DNA from: Paenibacillus sp. FSL R5-0345
GTDB lineage: Bacteria > Bacillota > Bacilli > Paenibacillales > Paenibacillaceae
Direction: 5' to 3'
Assembly: GCF_000758585.1 (NCBI RefSeq)
Contig: NZ_CP009281.1
Coordinates: 3,596,001 to 3,660,000 of the forward strand
DNA: 64,000 nucleotides
A program made the translations under genes and the position numbers. This document shows positions 52,163-59,710 of the stretch, piece after piece. Under the pieces are notes generated by a model. That model was not told where the DNA came from. It was given only the letters and a program-made list of their open reading frames with translations, and made no database searches. How positions within the stretch are numbered: the stretch's first letter is position 1; every line of letters starts with the position of its first letter.

Positions 52163-53980
52163 CTATTTATTCAAATGATAAGGGACAGTCGCTACCACAA
52201 CATCTTTTGAATTCATTAGGTAAGAACGGATTAAAAAGCTGGTCTGATTATGAAGTACAGCTTGCCACCAATGCTTAGTGATAAATTGTGGGATCAGGAT
52301 CGTGATATGATCCGTTGCTGCGGTCTTCCACTCCACTGTATCAATAAATTTCAGTAACGGACGAATAATACTGCGATATCTGGAACGAAGTACAATCAGG
52401 CGTACACCTGGGTTCCACTCCTCCCACCGTTGCTCCATCTTTTGGATGTCCTCTTCATCAAATCCAACATATACTGCTACAACATTATCCGTTAAAGACT
52501 TGGCATAGCTAATGGAATGCAGTACAGCACGTGTTACACCGGCAACAGGGACAACAACCGTGCTGCCTTTAATCAAAGGTTTATCTGTACTCGGGCATAT
52601 ACGAAGCTGATCTGCAGTGTTCAAATAGTGCTTGTGAATCCGGTGGAACACGAACATTACAGCAGGTAAGAAAATGAAAGCCATCCATACGCTTGAAAAT
52701 TTAGTGATGATAAAAATAAGCGTAATCGTCAATGTAGTCAGCATACCAATGGTATTTACAACAAATCTTTTTTTCCATCCCGCTGGTTTGGTTTTAAACC
52801 AATGAACCATCATTCCTAGCTGTGACAATGTGAATGGAATGAAGACACCAACCGCATAAAGAGGAATCAGGCTTTCTGTATTTCCGTGGAATGCAGCTAC
52901 AAGCAGTGCTGACAGAACACCTAGAAAAATAATACCATTGGAGAAGCCTAGACGGTCACCACGAACCATAAAAGCATGCGGCATATATTTATCTTTTGCA
53001 AACATAAATGCAAGCAGCGGGAACGCTGAGTATGCCGTATTTGCCGCCAAGAACAAAATTACTGCTGTGATACCTTGAATGAAAAAATATAAAGTTCCGC
53101 GACCAAAGGTCGATTCAGCGATCTGAGAAACAACTGTGGCCTTTTCGTCAGGCACTATGCCGTACCAATACGCCAGGAGTGTGATGCCTGTGAACATAAA
53201 TCCAAGTATAACTCCCATGACCATTAAGGTCTTGGCTGCATTCTTTTCTGCAGGTGCTTTAAAGTTTGGAATAGCATTAGATACAGCCTCTACACCCGTA
53301 AGAGCCGAACAGCCAGAACTGAAGGCTTTTAATAGTAGAAACAAACTAACATTAGAAACAGCAGCGCCAATTTCAGGGACATTCGCATGCACGCCACCTG
53401 CTGCATATTTAATAATACCGGAGATAATCAACACTACAATCGACACCACGAACAAATACACTGGGATTGCGATGAATGAAGCTGATTCTGTAACTCCGCG
53501 AAGATTAATTAAAGTAAGAAGAATAATAACGGATACTGCAATAAGAACGGTGTGATTATGAAGACTTGGAAAAGCCGATGTGATCGCATCCGTCCCTGCC
53601 GACGCACTAACAGCAACGGTCAGAATGTAATCCACTAACAAAGACCCTCCTGCTAAAAGCCCTGTCGGAACACCAAGATTACTCTTGGCAACGATGTAAG
53701 CTCCGCCTCCCTGAGGATAAGCGTAGATCGTCTGCCGATAGGATAAAATCAGGATGGCCAGCAGGCCCAATACGGCTAATGCAATTGGCAGGGAATACCA
53801 GATGGCAGTAAACCCTGCAGCCACTAGTACAATCAGAATTTGTTCCGTTCCGTAGGCTACAGACGAGAGCGCATCAGAAGACAGGACAGCCAGTGCTTTA
53901 ACCTTGGATAACTTTTCATGATCGAGTTCGTTCGACTTCATCGGACGCCCGATCAATAGTCGTTTTACCTTGCTTACCAT
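52163..53980 (-). CDS. kimA: Potassium importer KimA (APC superfamily)
   Basis: A proton-coupled high-affinity K+ importer. 605 residues: about twelve membrane helices (30-450) with ALAVLSSDALSSVAYGTEQIL and YAYPQGGGAYIVAKSNLG in the first helices, then a cytosolic domain (about 465-605) with STVVVPVAGVTRAVLHSISYAKSL and HITILIPQFITKHWWQ. This matches Bacillus KimA (YdaO) in length and order. AAAGGA precedes the ATG. A ydaO c-di-AMP riboswitch upstream turns it off when potassium is plentiful. Confidence 0.9.
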   Translation of the reverse strand: MVSKVKRLLIGRPMKSNELDHEKLSKVKALAVLSSDALSSVAYGTEQILIVLVAAGFTAIWYSLPIALAVLGLLAILILSYRQTIYAYPQGGGAYIVAKSNLGVPTGLLAGGSLLVDYILTVAVSASAGTDAITSAFPSLHNHTVLIAVSVIILLTLINLRGVTESASFIAIPVYLFVVSIVVLIISGIIKYAAGGVHANVPEIGAAVSNVSLFLLLKAFSSGCSALTGVEAVSNAIPNFKAPAEKNAAKTLMVMGVILGFMFTGITLLAYWYGIVPDEKATVVSQIAESTFGRGTLYFFIQGITAVILFLAANTAYSAFPLLAFMFAKDKYMPHAFMVRGDRLGFSNGIIFLGVLSALLVAAFHGNTESLIPLYAVGVFIPFTLSQLGMMVHWFKTKPAGWKKRFVVNTIGMLTTLTITLIFIITKFSSVWMAFIFLPAVMFVFHRIHKHYLNTADQLRICPSTDKPLIKGSTVVVPVAGVTRAVLHSISYAKSLTDNVVAVYVGFDEEDIQKMEQRWEEWNPGVRLIVLRSRYRSIIRPLLKFIDTVEWKTAATDHITILIPQFITKHWWQAVLHNQTSFLIRSYLMNSKDVVVATVPYHLNK

Positions 53981-54063
53981 GGTGGATACAGTTCCTTTCT
54001 TTGGGAGCTGAAACGGAAATTCCGCGCGCTGTTTTCATTGGTGGATTTCATAAATGCAGACAC

Positions 54064-54097
54064 TAAAAATAGCATACGGAAATGATCCGCATGCTAT
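54064..54097 (-). terminator. Terminator of the c-di-AMP riboswitch
   Basis: ATAGCATGCGGA / TCCGTATGCTAT stem with a short loop, then TTTTTAG on the minus strand. It lies between the aptamer and kimA, so ligand binding should stop transcription. Confidence 0.8.
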
Positions 54098-54111
54098 GCA
54101 TGGTCATTATC

Positions 54112-54243
54112 CCACCTTTGCTTACGAGGTTAGCTGGCGGATTCGGGCTGTGGTATAGCCCTACGGTTTAAGTCCAATCGACCCATTCCGATTCACCCCA
54201 TTGGCACGAATGCCAAGTTTGGTTCCCCCGTTTTTCCTAAGAA
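54112..54243 (-). ncRNA. ydaO-type c-di-AMP riboswitch
   Basis: Minus-strand RNA with the conserved ydaO blocks: ACGGGGGAACCAA at the 5' end, TGGGGTGAATCGG, GTAGGGCTA, CCGAATCCGCCAGCTAACCT and CGTAAGC at the 3' end. These are the usual two-fold c-di-AMP sites. It lies about 130 bases upstream of kimA with an intrinsic terminator between. c-di-AMP rises with potassium, so this is an off-switch for K+ import. Confidence 0.93.
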
Positions 54244-54333
54244 AATTCAGCGCATATTCAACTTCTCACAAGGTCTAATATTAGTCTACAAAGTGGTTAC
54301 AGTAAAGCGTTGAAAAAAATGAAAAAAGAATGA

Positions 54334-54375
54334 AAAAACATCCAGTAAGCGCAAATACAGCGTCTTATTGGATGC
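54334..54375 (-). terminator. Terminator of the bdbDC operon
   Basis: GCATCCA-TAAG-GC / GC-CTTA-TGGATG hairpin with loop TGTATTT, followed on the minus strand by TTTTTTC. It lies between bdbC and the kimA promoter region; the rest of 53981-54459 is the riboswitch region. Confidence 0.8.
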
Positions 54376-54459
54376 TCTCTTTCATTCTCTTCAATTATCC
54401 CTCTGGATCGTGTTTTTAATCACTTTTCACATTTTTTCGGATCACTTAAAGTTAAAAAA

Positions 54460-54924
54460 TCAAAATCCTAAACTTTCCTCTGTATCTAACTCCATCACTT
54501 CTTCTTCCTTACGTCCGTACCAAAGTAAAATACTAATTAAAGCAAAAGCGATTAACGCAAGGAATGGTATCGTAATGAATCCAAAAAAGTTCAAGTAATC
54601 CTTATTACAAGGAACACCAATTGTACAAGGAAGAACTTTACTTAACGCAGGAATTTTCTGTTCCGCATAGTGATAGATCGAGATACTGCCACCAATCAAG
54701 CTTAGTGGAAGTACATAAGGGATTATCCGTTTATCCCCTCGAAACGTTGCAATTCCCAAGAGGAATAACTGAGGATACATGAAAATTCGCTGGAACCAGC
54801 AAAGCTTACAAGGTTCATATTTCAATACTTCGCTCAAATACAAGCTACCGGCAACAGCAACTAAAGAGACGAACCAGGCCAGATACAGGCAGTTACGCTT
54901 GCAAAAAGATAGGAACTTTGTCAC
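54460..54924 (-). CDS. bdbC: Thiol oxidoreductase BdbC (DsbB family)
   Basis: A 154-residue membrane protein with four helices that reoxidises its partner BdbD using quinone. The two redox pairs are CKLC (YEPCKLCWFQR, just after helix 2 start) and the loop pair CTIGVPC. It starts directly on the BdbD stop, overlapping by 4 bases. A Glu-rich C-terminal tail (EEEVMELDTEES) is cytosolic. Confidence 0.92.
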   Translation of the reverse strand: MTKFLSFCKRNCLYLAWFVSLVAVAGSLYLSEVLKYEPCKLCWFQRIFMYPQLFLLGIATFRGDKRIIPYVLPLSLIGGSISIYHYAEQKIPALSKVLPCTIGVPCNKDYLNFFGFITIPFLALIAFALISILLWYGRKEEEVMELDTEESLGF

Positions 54925-55673
54925 TTTGCCTCCACAGCTTTTGCGGCGTCATTAATTTCAGTTGAAATCGCTTCAATGTTAAATGGATCCGCAGTCTTTA
55001 CTCCATTGATGTAAAGGGATGGCGTTGTAGTTACCCCTGCTTCAGTAGCTAGCTGCATGCCCTTATTTAGGTCATCTGCAAACGTACGATCCTTGATATC
55101 TTTACGCAGCATTTCGTAATCGATAGCTAACTTCTCTTTCTCCGCAAGGCTTACTAAGAAATCTTCAGTTGCCCATTCTTCGCTCTCATCACCTTGCTGT
55201 GCGTATACAGCATCGTAGAACTTCCAGAATTCATCTTTATTCTGATGATATACAGATAATGCAGCAAGTGAGGCAGTCTCAGAGTCTGGACCAACGAAAG
55301 CCATATTTACAAAGTAGAGCGCTGCTTTTCCCTCGTTGACAAAATCTTGAACAATCTTCGGTTTAACTGAAGTTGCAAATTGGGAACACGCTGGACATTT
55401 TAAATCACCAAATTCAACAATTTTAACAGGTGCATCCTCTTTACCGACTCTAGGTAGCTCACTGTAATTGAATTCCACTGGTTCTCCCGTAGTGGCATTT
55501 TTTGCGGCATCTTTCGAAGCTAACATAAACAATCCAACAAAAATGATGACTACTAAAGCAATTGAACCAATAATTAAAATTCTCGTCTTCTGCTTTTGTT
55601 GCTCCTGTTCTACCCGCCGTTTCTCTTGTTTGCTTAGCTGGGGAACGCTTGTACTTTTATTAGGTTTACTCAA
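54921..55673 (-). CDS. bdbD: Thiol-disulfide oxidoreductase BdbD (DsbA family)
   Basis: A membrane-anchored, exported thioredoxin-fold protein that puts disulfides in exported proteins. 250 residues: a basic cytosolic tail with LSKQEKRRVEQEQQKQKTR, one helix (about 31-52), then the active site LKCPACSQFA (CPAC) and the cis-Pro region TTTPSLYINGVK. It starts with TTG 55673, 7 bases after AAAGGA. BdbC is the partner quinone-coupled reoxidase. Confidence 0.92.
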   Translation of the reverse strand: MSKPNKSTSVPQLSKQEKRRVEQEQQKQKTRILIIGSIALVVIIFVGLFMLASKDAAKNATTGEPVEFNYSELPRVGKEDAPVKIVEFGDLKCPACSQFATSVKPKIVQDFVNEGKAALYFVNMAFVGPDSETASLAALSVYHQNKDEFWKFYDAVYAQQGDESEEWATEDFLVSLAEKEKLAIDYEMLRKDIKDRTFADDLNKGMQLATEAGVTTTPSLYINGVKTADPFNIEAISTEINDAAKAVEAK

Positions 55674-55787
55674 GGAGAATTCCTTTCTGTCCTCTGTGGA
55701 CTAATGTAGTTTTTATCATATACATTTAAAATTATATAATTTTTAATCTCTTTTTGGCAAACAATACTGTAAATACACTGTAAAAAA

Positions 55788-55814
55788 AGACACAAGGCTA
55801 CAGCCCTGTGTCTT
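55788..55814 (-). terminator. Terminator of the CNNM gene
   Basis: AAGACACA-GG / CC-TGTGTCTT hairpin, then seven T on the minus strand. Confidence 0.85.
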
Positions 55815-55834
55815 AATAAATATAAATAAGTTCG

Positions 55835-57151
55835 TTATGCACCAGCTTCTTCAGTCAATAGCTGTAACTTCAGTAGCTTAATTCGAGAAATCCGCTTATT
55901 ATCCGTTTCTTCTACAATAAACAGATGATCATCAAATTCTACAGACTGCCCTTTTTGAGGTGGATTAACCTCCAGTTTAGAATACAGCCAACCGCCTATC
56001 GTATCATAATCCTCAGTATCCATGTGGAGACCCAAAAGATCATTGATCTCTTCAATAAGCATCAAGCCGTCGATGGAGTGTTCATCCTCCCCCAGCTTCT
56101 CAACACCAGGACGCTCTTCATCGAACTCATCCTGAATTTCTCCTACAATTTCCTCCATGATATCTTCCAGTGTTACCATTCCCGATGTTCCACCATACTC
56201 ATCAATCAGAATGGCGATTTGTGTCTTCGCACGCTGCATGACTTTCAGCAGAGCACTAATCTGAATAGATTCTGGTACGGTTAGTATAGGACGAATTAAC
56301 TTATTATAGCTTTGTTCACGATCCCTAATTAAGTCCTTGATATGAATGAAGCCAAGAATGTGATCCTTATCTCCATCACAGACTGGATAACGCGTCCTCA
56401 TTCCATCAAAAGCAATTTCAAGATTTTCTTCCGTTGGAAGATGATTATTCAGGCAGATCATTTCTGTCCGAGGAATCATGATCTCACGGGCCATCGTATC
56501 CACGAATTCAAAAATATTGTCAACTAGAGCCATTTCGGTATTATCGATAAAGCCGCTTTTATTACTTTCTTGCATGATAATACGGATCTCTTCTTCCGTA
56601 TGCGCCGTCCCCAGCTCTGAAGCAGGGGCTAAACGGAAGATCCGTAATAAACCGCGTGCTAGCCCATTTACGATCCATATCACTGGATACATGATCTTGT
56701 AAAACACATTCATCGGTCCAGATGTTAGCAAGAGGACAGATTCAGCCTTGTTAACAGCAATAGTCTTAGGTGCAAGTTCACCTAGTACGATATGCAAGAT
56801 AGTGATAAACATTAGAGCAATAATCAAAGATACAACATTAACTGCGGTTACTCCAAAACCTATACTTCCTAATAATGGCCCAACAAGGTTAGCTATAGCT
56901 GGTTGACCCAGCCATCCTAGCGCAAGCGAAGCCAATGTAATACCAAGTTGACAGGCGGATAGATAACCTTCCAAGTTGCGTACGATGCTTCTCGCTTTTA
57001 AAGCTTTTTTACTACCTTCTTCAATAAGGGTATCAATTCTACCGCTTCGTACTTTTACCATTGCATATTCGACTGAAACAAAAAATCCGTTTAACAATAC
57101 CAACAGAATAATAAGACCTACGTGTAATATACCGGGTAAAGGGTCGCTCAA
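55835..57151 (-). CDS. CNNM/CorC (HlyC-type) CBS-domain membrane protein, paralogue
   Basis: A 438-residue paralogue of the protein at 12929-14254, with the same order: DUF21 membrane domain (FFVSVEYAMVKVRSGRI, HIVLGELAPKTIAVN), CBS pair (MIPRTEMI, LIDEYGGTSGMVTLEDIMEE) and CorC_HlyC end (TIGGWLYSKLEV). It starts with TTG 57151, weakly served by AGGAT. Upstream, a hairpin over the ribosome binding site region may control its translation. Role in cation (Mg2+) homeostasis is by family only. Confidence 0.87.
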   Translation of the reverse strand: MSDPLPGILHVGLIILLVLLNGFFVSVEYAMVKVRSGRIDTLIEEGSKKALKARSIVRNLEGYLSACQLGITLASLALGWLGQPAIANLVGPLLGSIGFGVTAVNVVSLIIALMFITILHIVLGELAPKTIAVNKAESVLLLTSGPMNVFYKIMYPVIWIVNGLARGLLRIFRLAPASELGTAHTEEEIRIIMQESNKSGFIDNTEMALVDNIFEFVDTMAREIMIPRTEMICLNNHLPTEENLEIAFDGMRTRYPVCDGDKDHILGFIHIKDLIRDREQSYNKLIRPILTVPESIQISALLKVMQRAKTQIAILIDEYGGTSGMVTLEDIMEEIVGEIQDEFDEERPGVEKLGEDEHSIDGLMLIEEINDLLGLHMDTEDYDTIGGWLYSKLEVNPPQKGQSVEFDDHLFIVEETDNKRISRIKLLKLQLLTEEAGA

Positions 57152-57162
57152 TTTATAATCCT

Positions 57163-57192
57163 ATCCATCATTCTCCGTACGGATGGATAGGC
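57163..57192 (-). promoter_or_regulatory. Hairpin just upstream of the CNNM start
   Basis: Minus strand CTATCCATC...GATGGATAG, 9 perfect base pairs with a 12-base loop, immediately before the weak ribosome binding site and TTG start. A possible short frame (ATGATGGATAGG...TGA) overlaps the TTG start. Translational control is a guess. Confidence 0.4.
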
Positions 57193-57410
57193 CCACCTCC
57201 TTCGTTTTTTCAGAGTATCGGCAAGAAGCTTGCCAGTTGTTCCTTTCAGTATCAATTTCCCAATGGTTTCATCTCCAGTCTGGAATCACGTTTTTGAATA
57301 TATACTTTATTATATTAATATATTGGGGCAAACCGCAAGCATGCGTGTCCTTTCGAAAAAAAATGGGTCTTTATTCCCCTTATTATTCCAAAATATCTGT
57401 CTGTATAAAG

Positions 57411-57441
57411 AAAAACCCCTCACCGTTAAGTGTTGGGGTTC
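57411..57441 (-). terminator. Terminator of gerQ
   Basis: AACCCC...GGGGTT hairpin on the minus strand, followed by TTTTTC. Confidence 0.75.
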
Positions 57442-57463
57442 ATCCACAAATATTAGGACTTGA

Positions 57464-57934
57464 TTAGCGACAGTTTCTTGTTGTAGGAGGATTACCAATG
57501 ACACCAGGGTATTGATAAGTAAGGGGTTCATCAAATGTAGCATAATCAAAATAAATCATAAGTAATACAGTACGTTGACCTGTTACTGGGTCACTAATAA
57601 TAATGTGGTCACGGCCCGCAGCTTCCAGTACACCCTTGTAAACTTTGGCATTCCACTCTTTGTTATTTTCGTAAGTAAAATAAAATGTACCTACTTTGCC
57701 TAAATTCAGTCTGAAGATATTTTCGATATACGATTGTTCAAACTGTTGAGGTGGGTTTTGAACTACAACCCCTCCTGGTGTCATCGGACTTCCGCTGCTA
57801 ACTTGTGGCGGCATGCTACCCATGCCTTGCATCCCTTGCATTCCTTGCATTCCTGTAGACATTGGCATTTGCATACCTGAAGAAGAAACACTACCAATAG
57901 TATAAGTGACGGGACGGTATGGTTGAACGATCAT
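57464..57934 (-). CDS. gerQ: Spore coat protein GerQ
   Basis: A coat protein that helps hold the cortex-lytic enzyme CwlJ in the spore. 156 residues: a low-complexity N-terminal half with four GM(Q/G)-type repeats (GMQGMQGMQGMG, about 28-39) and a conserved C-terminal domain: QSYIENIFRLNLGKVGTFYF, NNKEWNAKVYKGVLEAAGRD, HIIISDPVTGQRTVLLMIYF. AGGAGG precedes the ATG by 9 bases. It follows cwlJ by about 120 bases on the same strand, with a hairpin between them at 58010-58040. Confidence 0.93.
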   Translation of the reverse strand: MIVQPYRPVTYTIGSVSSSGMQMPMSTGMQGMQGMQGMGSMPPQVSSGSPMTPGGVVVQNPPQQFEQSYIENIFRLNLGKVGTFYFTYENNKEWNAKVYKGVLEAAGRDHIIISDPVTGQRTVLLMIYFDYATFDEPLTYQYPGVIGNPPTTRNCR

Positions 57935-58009
57935 TTAATGAAACCTCCTAAATGTTTATCGGAGCAGTTGCTCCCTTTGGACAACAAAGAATTTAAAACT
58001 AGCTTACTG

Positions 58010-58040
58010 AGAGAATTACTCATAAGTTGAGTAATTCTCT
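58010..58040 (-). terminator. Hairpin between cwlJ and gerQ
   Basis: AGAGAATTACTC / GAGTAATTCTCT, 12 perfect pairs, loop of seven. It has no good T-tract on the minus strand, so it may be a partial terminator or mRNA end protection. Confidence 0.5.
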
Positions 58041-58056
58041 TTGCACAGTTCCCCTG

Positions 58057-58488
58057 CTAATTGCCAATAAATACAGCTGGGCAATCTTCTCCAGTCGGAG
58101 TAAAGAAGCAATGAGCTTTAAAGCGGCCTGTGTTTTGTTGGTTATACCAGGTTGGAGGGCAATCCCCTACAGGACGGAAGAACCATAAAGCATTGGTCGC
58201 TGGCCAGGTTCTTTCACCTGCAATTGCACGTTTAGCAAGACGGATGTCTGCTTCTCTCGCTCGTTGATAGAAGTAGCTTTTTTGCGGGGCTTCGAATCCT
58301 CCTGGACTTTGATAGACCATGTCATTCACAGTACGAATGTTCAAAAAATCGAGGCAATTGCCAAGAATCCGATTGACACCAACATTGCCGACCATAAGCA
58401 TGCCGAGATCTCCATCTTCCTCAGCTTCTGCTCTCATCAACCGCGCTAGCACCTTCACATCTTCCGAGTTCGTTTTGATGACGGCCAC
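58057..58488 (-). CDS. cwlJ: Cortex-lytic enzyme CwlJ
   Basis: A 143-residue hydrolase of the SleB/CwlJ family that digests spore cortex peptidoglycan in germination. The family catalytic start is LARLMRAEAEEDGDLGMLMVGNV (the Glu of RAEAE), then VNRILGNC, YQSPGGFEAP, and the ending NALWFFRPVGDCPPTWYNQQNTGRFKAHCFF (in parts: ALWFFRPVGDC, TGRFKAHCFF). It lacks a signal peptide, as expected for mother-cell expression. GTG start with AAGGAGGAG before it. gerQ follows, its known partner. Confidence 0.94.
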   Translation of the reverse strand: MAVIKTNSEDVKVLARLMRAEAEEDGDLGMLMVGNVGVNRILGNCLDFLNIRTVNDMVYQSPGGFEAPQKSYFYQRAREADIRLAKRAIAGERTWPATNALWFFRPVGDCPPTWYNQQNTGRFKAHCFFTPTGEDCPAVFIGN

Positions 58489-58546
58489 GCTGTCTCCTCC
58501 TTGGGGTCGCTTTTAGCTTGCAACCTCGTTCTTAACTGCATGCTGT

Positions 58547-58575
58547 ATTGTATGTGCATTCGCCTAACTGGTGAC
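58547..58575 (-). promoter_or_regulatory. Candidate mother-cell sigma-E/K promoter of cwlJ
   Basis: -10 CATACAAT(A) (58554-58547) matches both sigma-E CATACAMT and sigma-K CATANNNTA; -35 GTCACCAG lies 13 bases upstream. About 60 bases before the cwlJ start. cwlJ is a mother-cell gene in Bacillus, which agrees. Confidence 0.55.
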
Positions 58576-58638
58576 AGCTCACGCCTAATTTTACAGTCGA
58601 TTACTTTCTCATCATTCTTAAAAGTCGCAAATAAAAAT

Positions 58639-58677
58639 CCATCTCCCTGTTCCGCTAAAAGGAAAAGAGGGATGGAT
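58639..58677 (-). terminator. Terminator of the DUF2500 gene
   Basis: AATCCATC-CCCT-TTCC / GGAA-AGAGGGATGGATT hairpin, then TTTTTATT on the minus strand. Confidence 0.85.
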
Positions 58678-58700
58678 TAAGAGTTAAAGTATGCTAAAGG

Positions 58701-59099
58701 CTACTCCGCAGTGGAATATTGTGGCTGTCGCTCAAATCCGTGATATCTTGTTCCTTGATAGGTAAGCATGCCTTTATCGCCTTCTGCACTCATTCCATAT
58801 TCATGACCATCTACTTTAAATTCTATTCGACTGCCACCATTCAATTCGTACGTTAAGTAGTAAGTTGTACTTGTACGACTTGAACCATTATCTTCTTGAG
58901 TCTGCTGCTGCCTTATTTCACTTCGTTTACTAACGATACGGGCAGGAATGGTTAGCATGGGTGAGCTATTGTTCCGGCTCCATTGAAGCAAACCCCTGCC
59001 TGCTGATACTGCAAGAATACCAACCATTACAATGAGAAATATTGGCATCACTGTTCCAGAGAAATCAAACATCCATGAAAGATCCGGGCCCATTCCCAT
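58701..59099 (-). CDS. DUF2500 family membrane protein
   Basis: A 132-residue protein with one membrane helix (about 15-35), an outer beta-rich domain and the DUF2500 core: ARIVSKRSEIR, STTYYLTYELNGGSRIEFKV, DGHEYGMSAEGDKGMLTYQG, TRYHGFER. The longest frame starts at 59123; ATG 59099, 8 bases after AAGGGGG, is used. Function of the family is unknown. It stands alone between strong terminators. Confidence 0.82.
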   Translation of the reverse strand: MGMGPDLSWMFDFSGTVMPIFLIVMVGILAVSAGRGLLQWSRNNSSPMLTIPARIVSKRSEIRQQQTQEDNGSSRTSTTYYLTYELNGGSRIEFKVDGHEYGMSAEGDKGMLTYQGTRYHGFERQPQYSTAE

Positions 59100-59216
59100 G
59101 ACATTTTCCCCCTTCATACCCATGTAATTCCGACTTTTCCTTAGCTTCGGGCACTTCTGTACATGTATATGCCTCTTCTAGTTAAGAAAGCATTAAATTA
59201 ATGAGACTTCATGCAA

Positions 59217-59262
59217 AAAGACCACTTCGTTTTCTTAGAAATCAAGAAATGAAGTGGTCTTT
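59217..59262 (-). terminator. Terminator of the Cys-rich small gene
   Basis: AAAAGACCACTTC / GAAGTGGTCTTTT with an inner TTCTT/AAGAA pairing; T-tracts on both strands. Confidence 0.85.
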
Positions 59263-59286
59263 TAATCATAGTTTTGAGTGATCAGA

Positions 59287-59463
59287 TTAAGCATGAACGA
59301 GGTCTAGCAATTGCTTTGTTTCGTCAGTCTGATCGTCTAACATTCCGTTATCTGCCCAGCATGCTCTGCATTGTTCTTCTGTTTCACACAGGTGAGCGTC
59401 ATCACAGTTGTAGCAAAGTTGCAGCAGGTTTCTTGTCATATAATCTGTTTCAAAAGTTTTCAT
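59287..59463 (-). CDS. Cys-rich small protein, 58 residues
   Basis: Family not recognised. Five cysteines lie in two groups: LCYNCDDAHLC and EQCRACW, a spacing that suggests a small zinc- or cluster-binding knob. The ends are helical and acidic (MLDDQTDETKQLLDLV). The longest frame starts at 59544, but AGGAGAG lies 6 bases before ATG 59463. A strong terminator follows. It is between the DUF2500 gene and the BNR lipoprotein. Likely real. Confidence 0.7.
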   Translation of the reverse strand: MKTFETDYMTRNLLQLCYNCDDAHLCETEEQCRACWADNGMLDDQTDETKQLLDLVHA

Positions 59464-59651
59464 TGTAATCTCTCCTATTCGAAAGTTGAGTTTGTGAAAA
59501 TTTGAACTTGTTCTATGTGTTAAATATATCACACGATCATTCAAATGTCATGTGATTTTTTTCACATCTTTAAAGAAAATTTTAATTAAGTTTTTTCCTT
59601 ATATTCAATTAATCAAAAATACGTAGTTTTGGGAATTCATCCCTTATACAC

Positions 59652-59703
59652 AAAAAAAGAAGCTGTCCCAAAAGTAGCGTCCACCACTTAAGAAACAGCC
59701 CCT
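59652..59703 (-). terminator. Terminator of the BNR lipoprotein gene
   Basis: GGGCTGTTTC... / ...GGGACAGCTTC hairpin with a long loop, then seven T on the minus strand. Confidence 0.75.
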
Positions 59704-59710
59704 CTTCACT

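Larger units (their letters stand above)
57152..57463. other. Intergenic region between CNNM and gerQ genes
   Basis: About 310 bases without a gene. It holds the CNNM leader with the hairpin at 57157-57190, a strong AAGGAGGTG at about 57191-57199 that faces no clear gene, an AT-rich run at about 57300-57325 and the gerQ terminator at 57411-57441. No M-box or other named riboswitch motif was recognised. Confidence 0.45.

Noticed and set aside
57152..57463. M-box (Mg2+) riboswitch before the CNNM gene
   Set aside because: The conserved M-box blocks are absent; only a short hairpin is seen.
57183..57549. Short frames between the CNNM and gerQ genes
   Set aside because: They lack ribosome binding sites, overlap a terminator and show no recognisable protein features.
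57826..57860. CRISPR-like repeats in the gerQ region
   Set aside because: The short repeats encode the GMQ repeats of GerQ; they lack spacers and cas genes.
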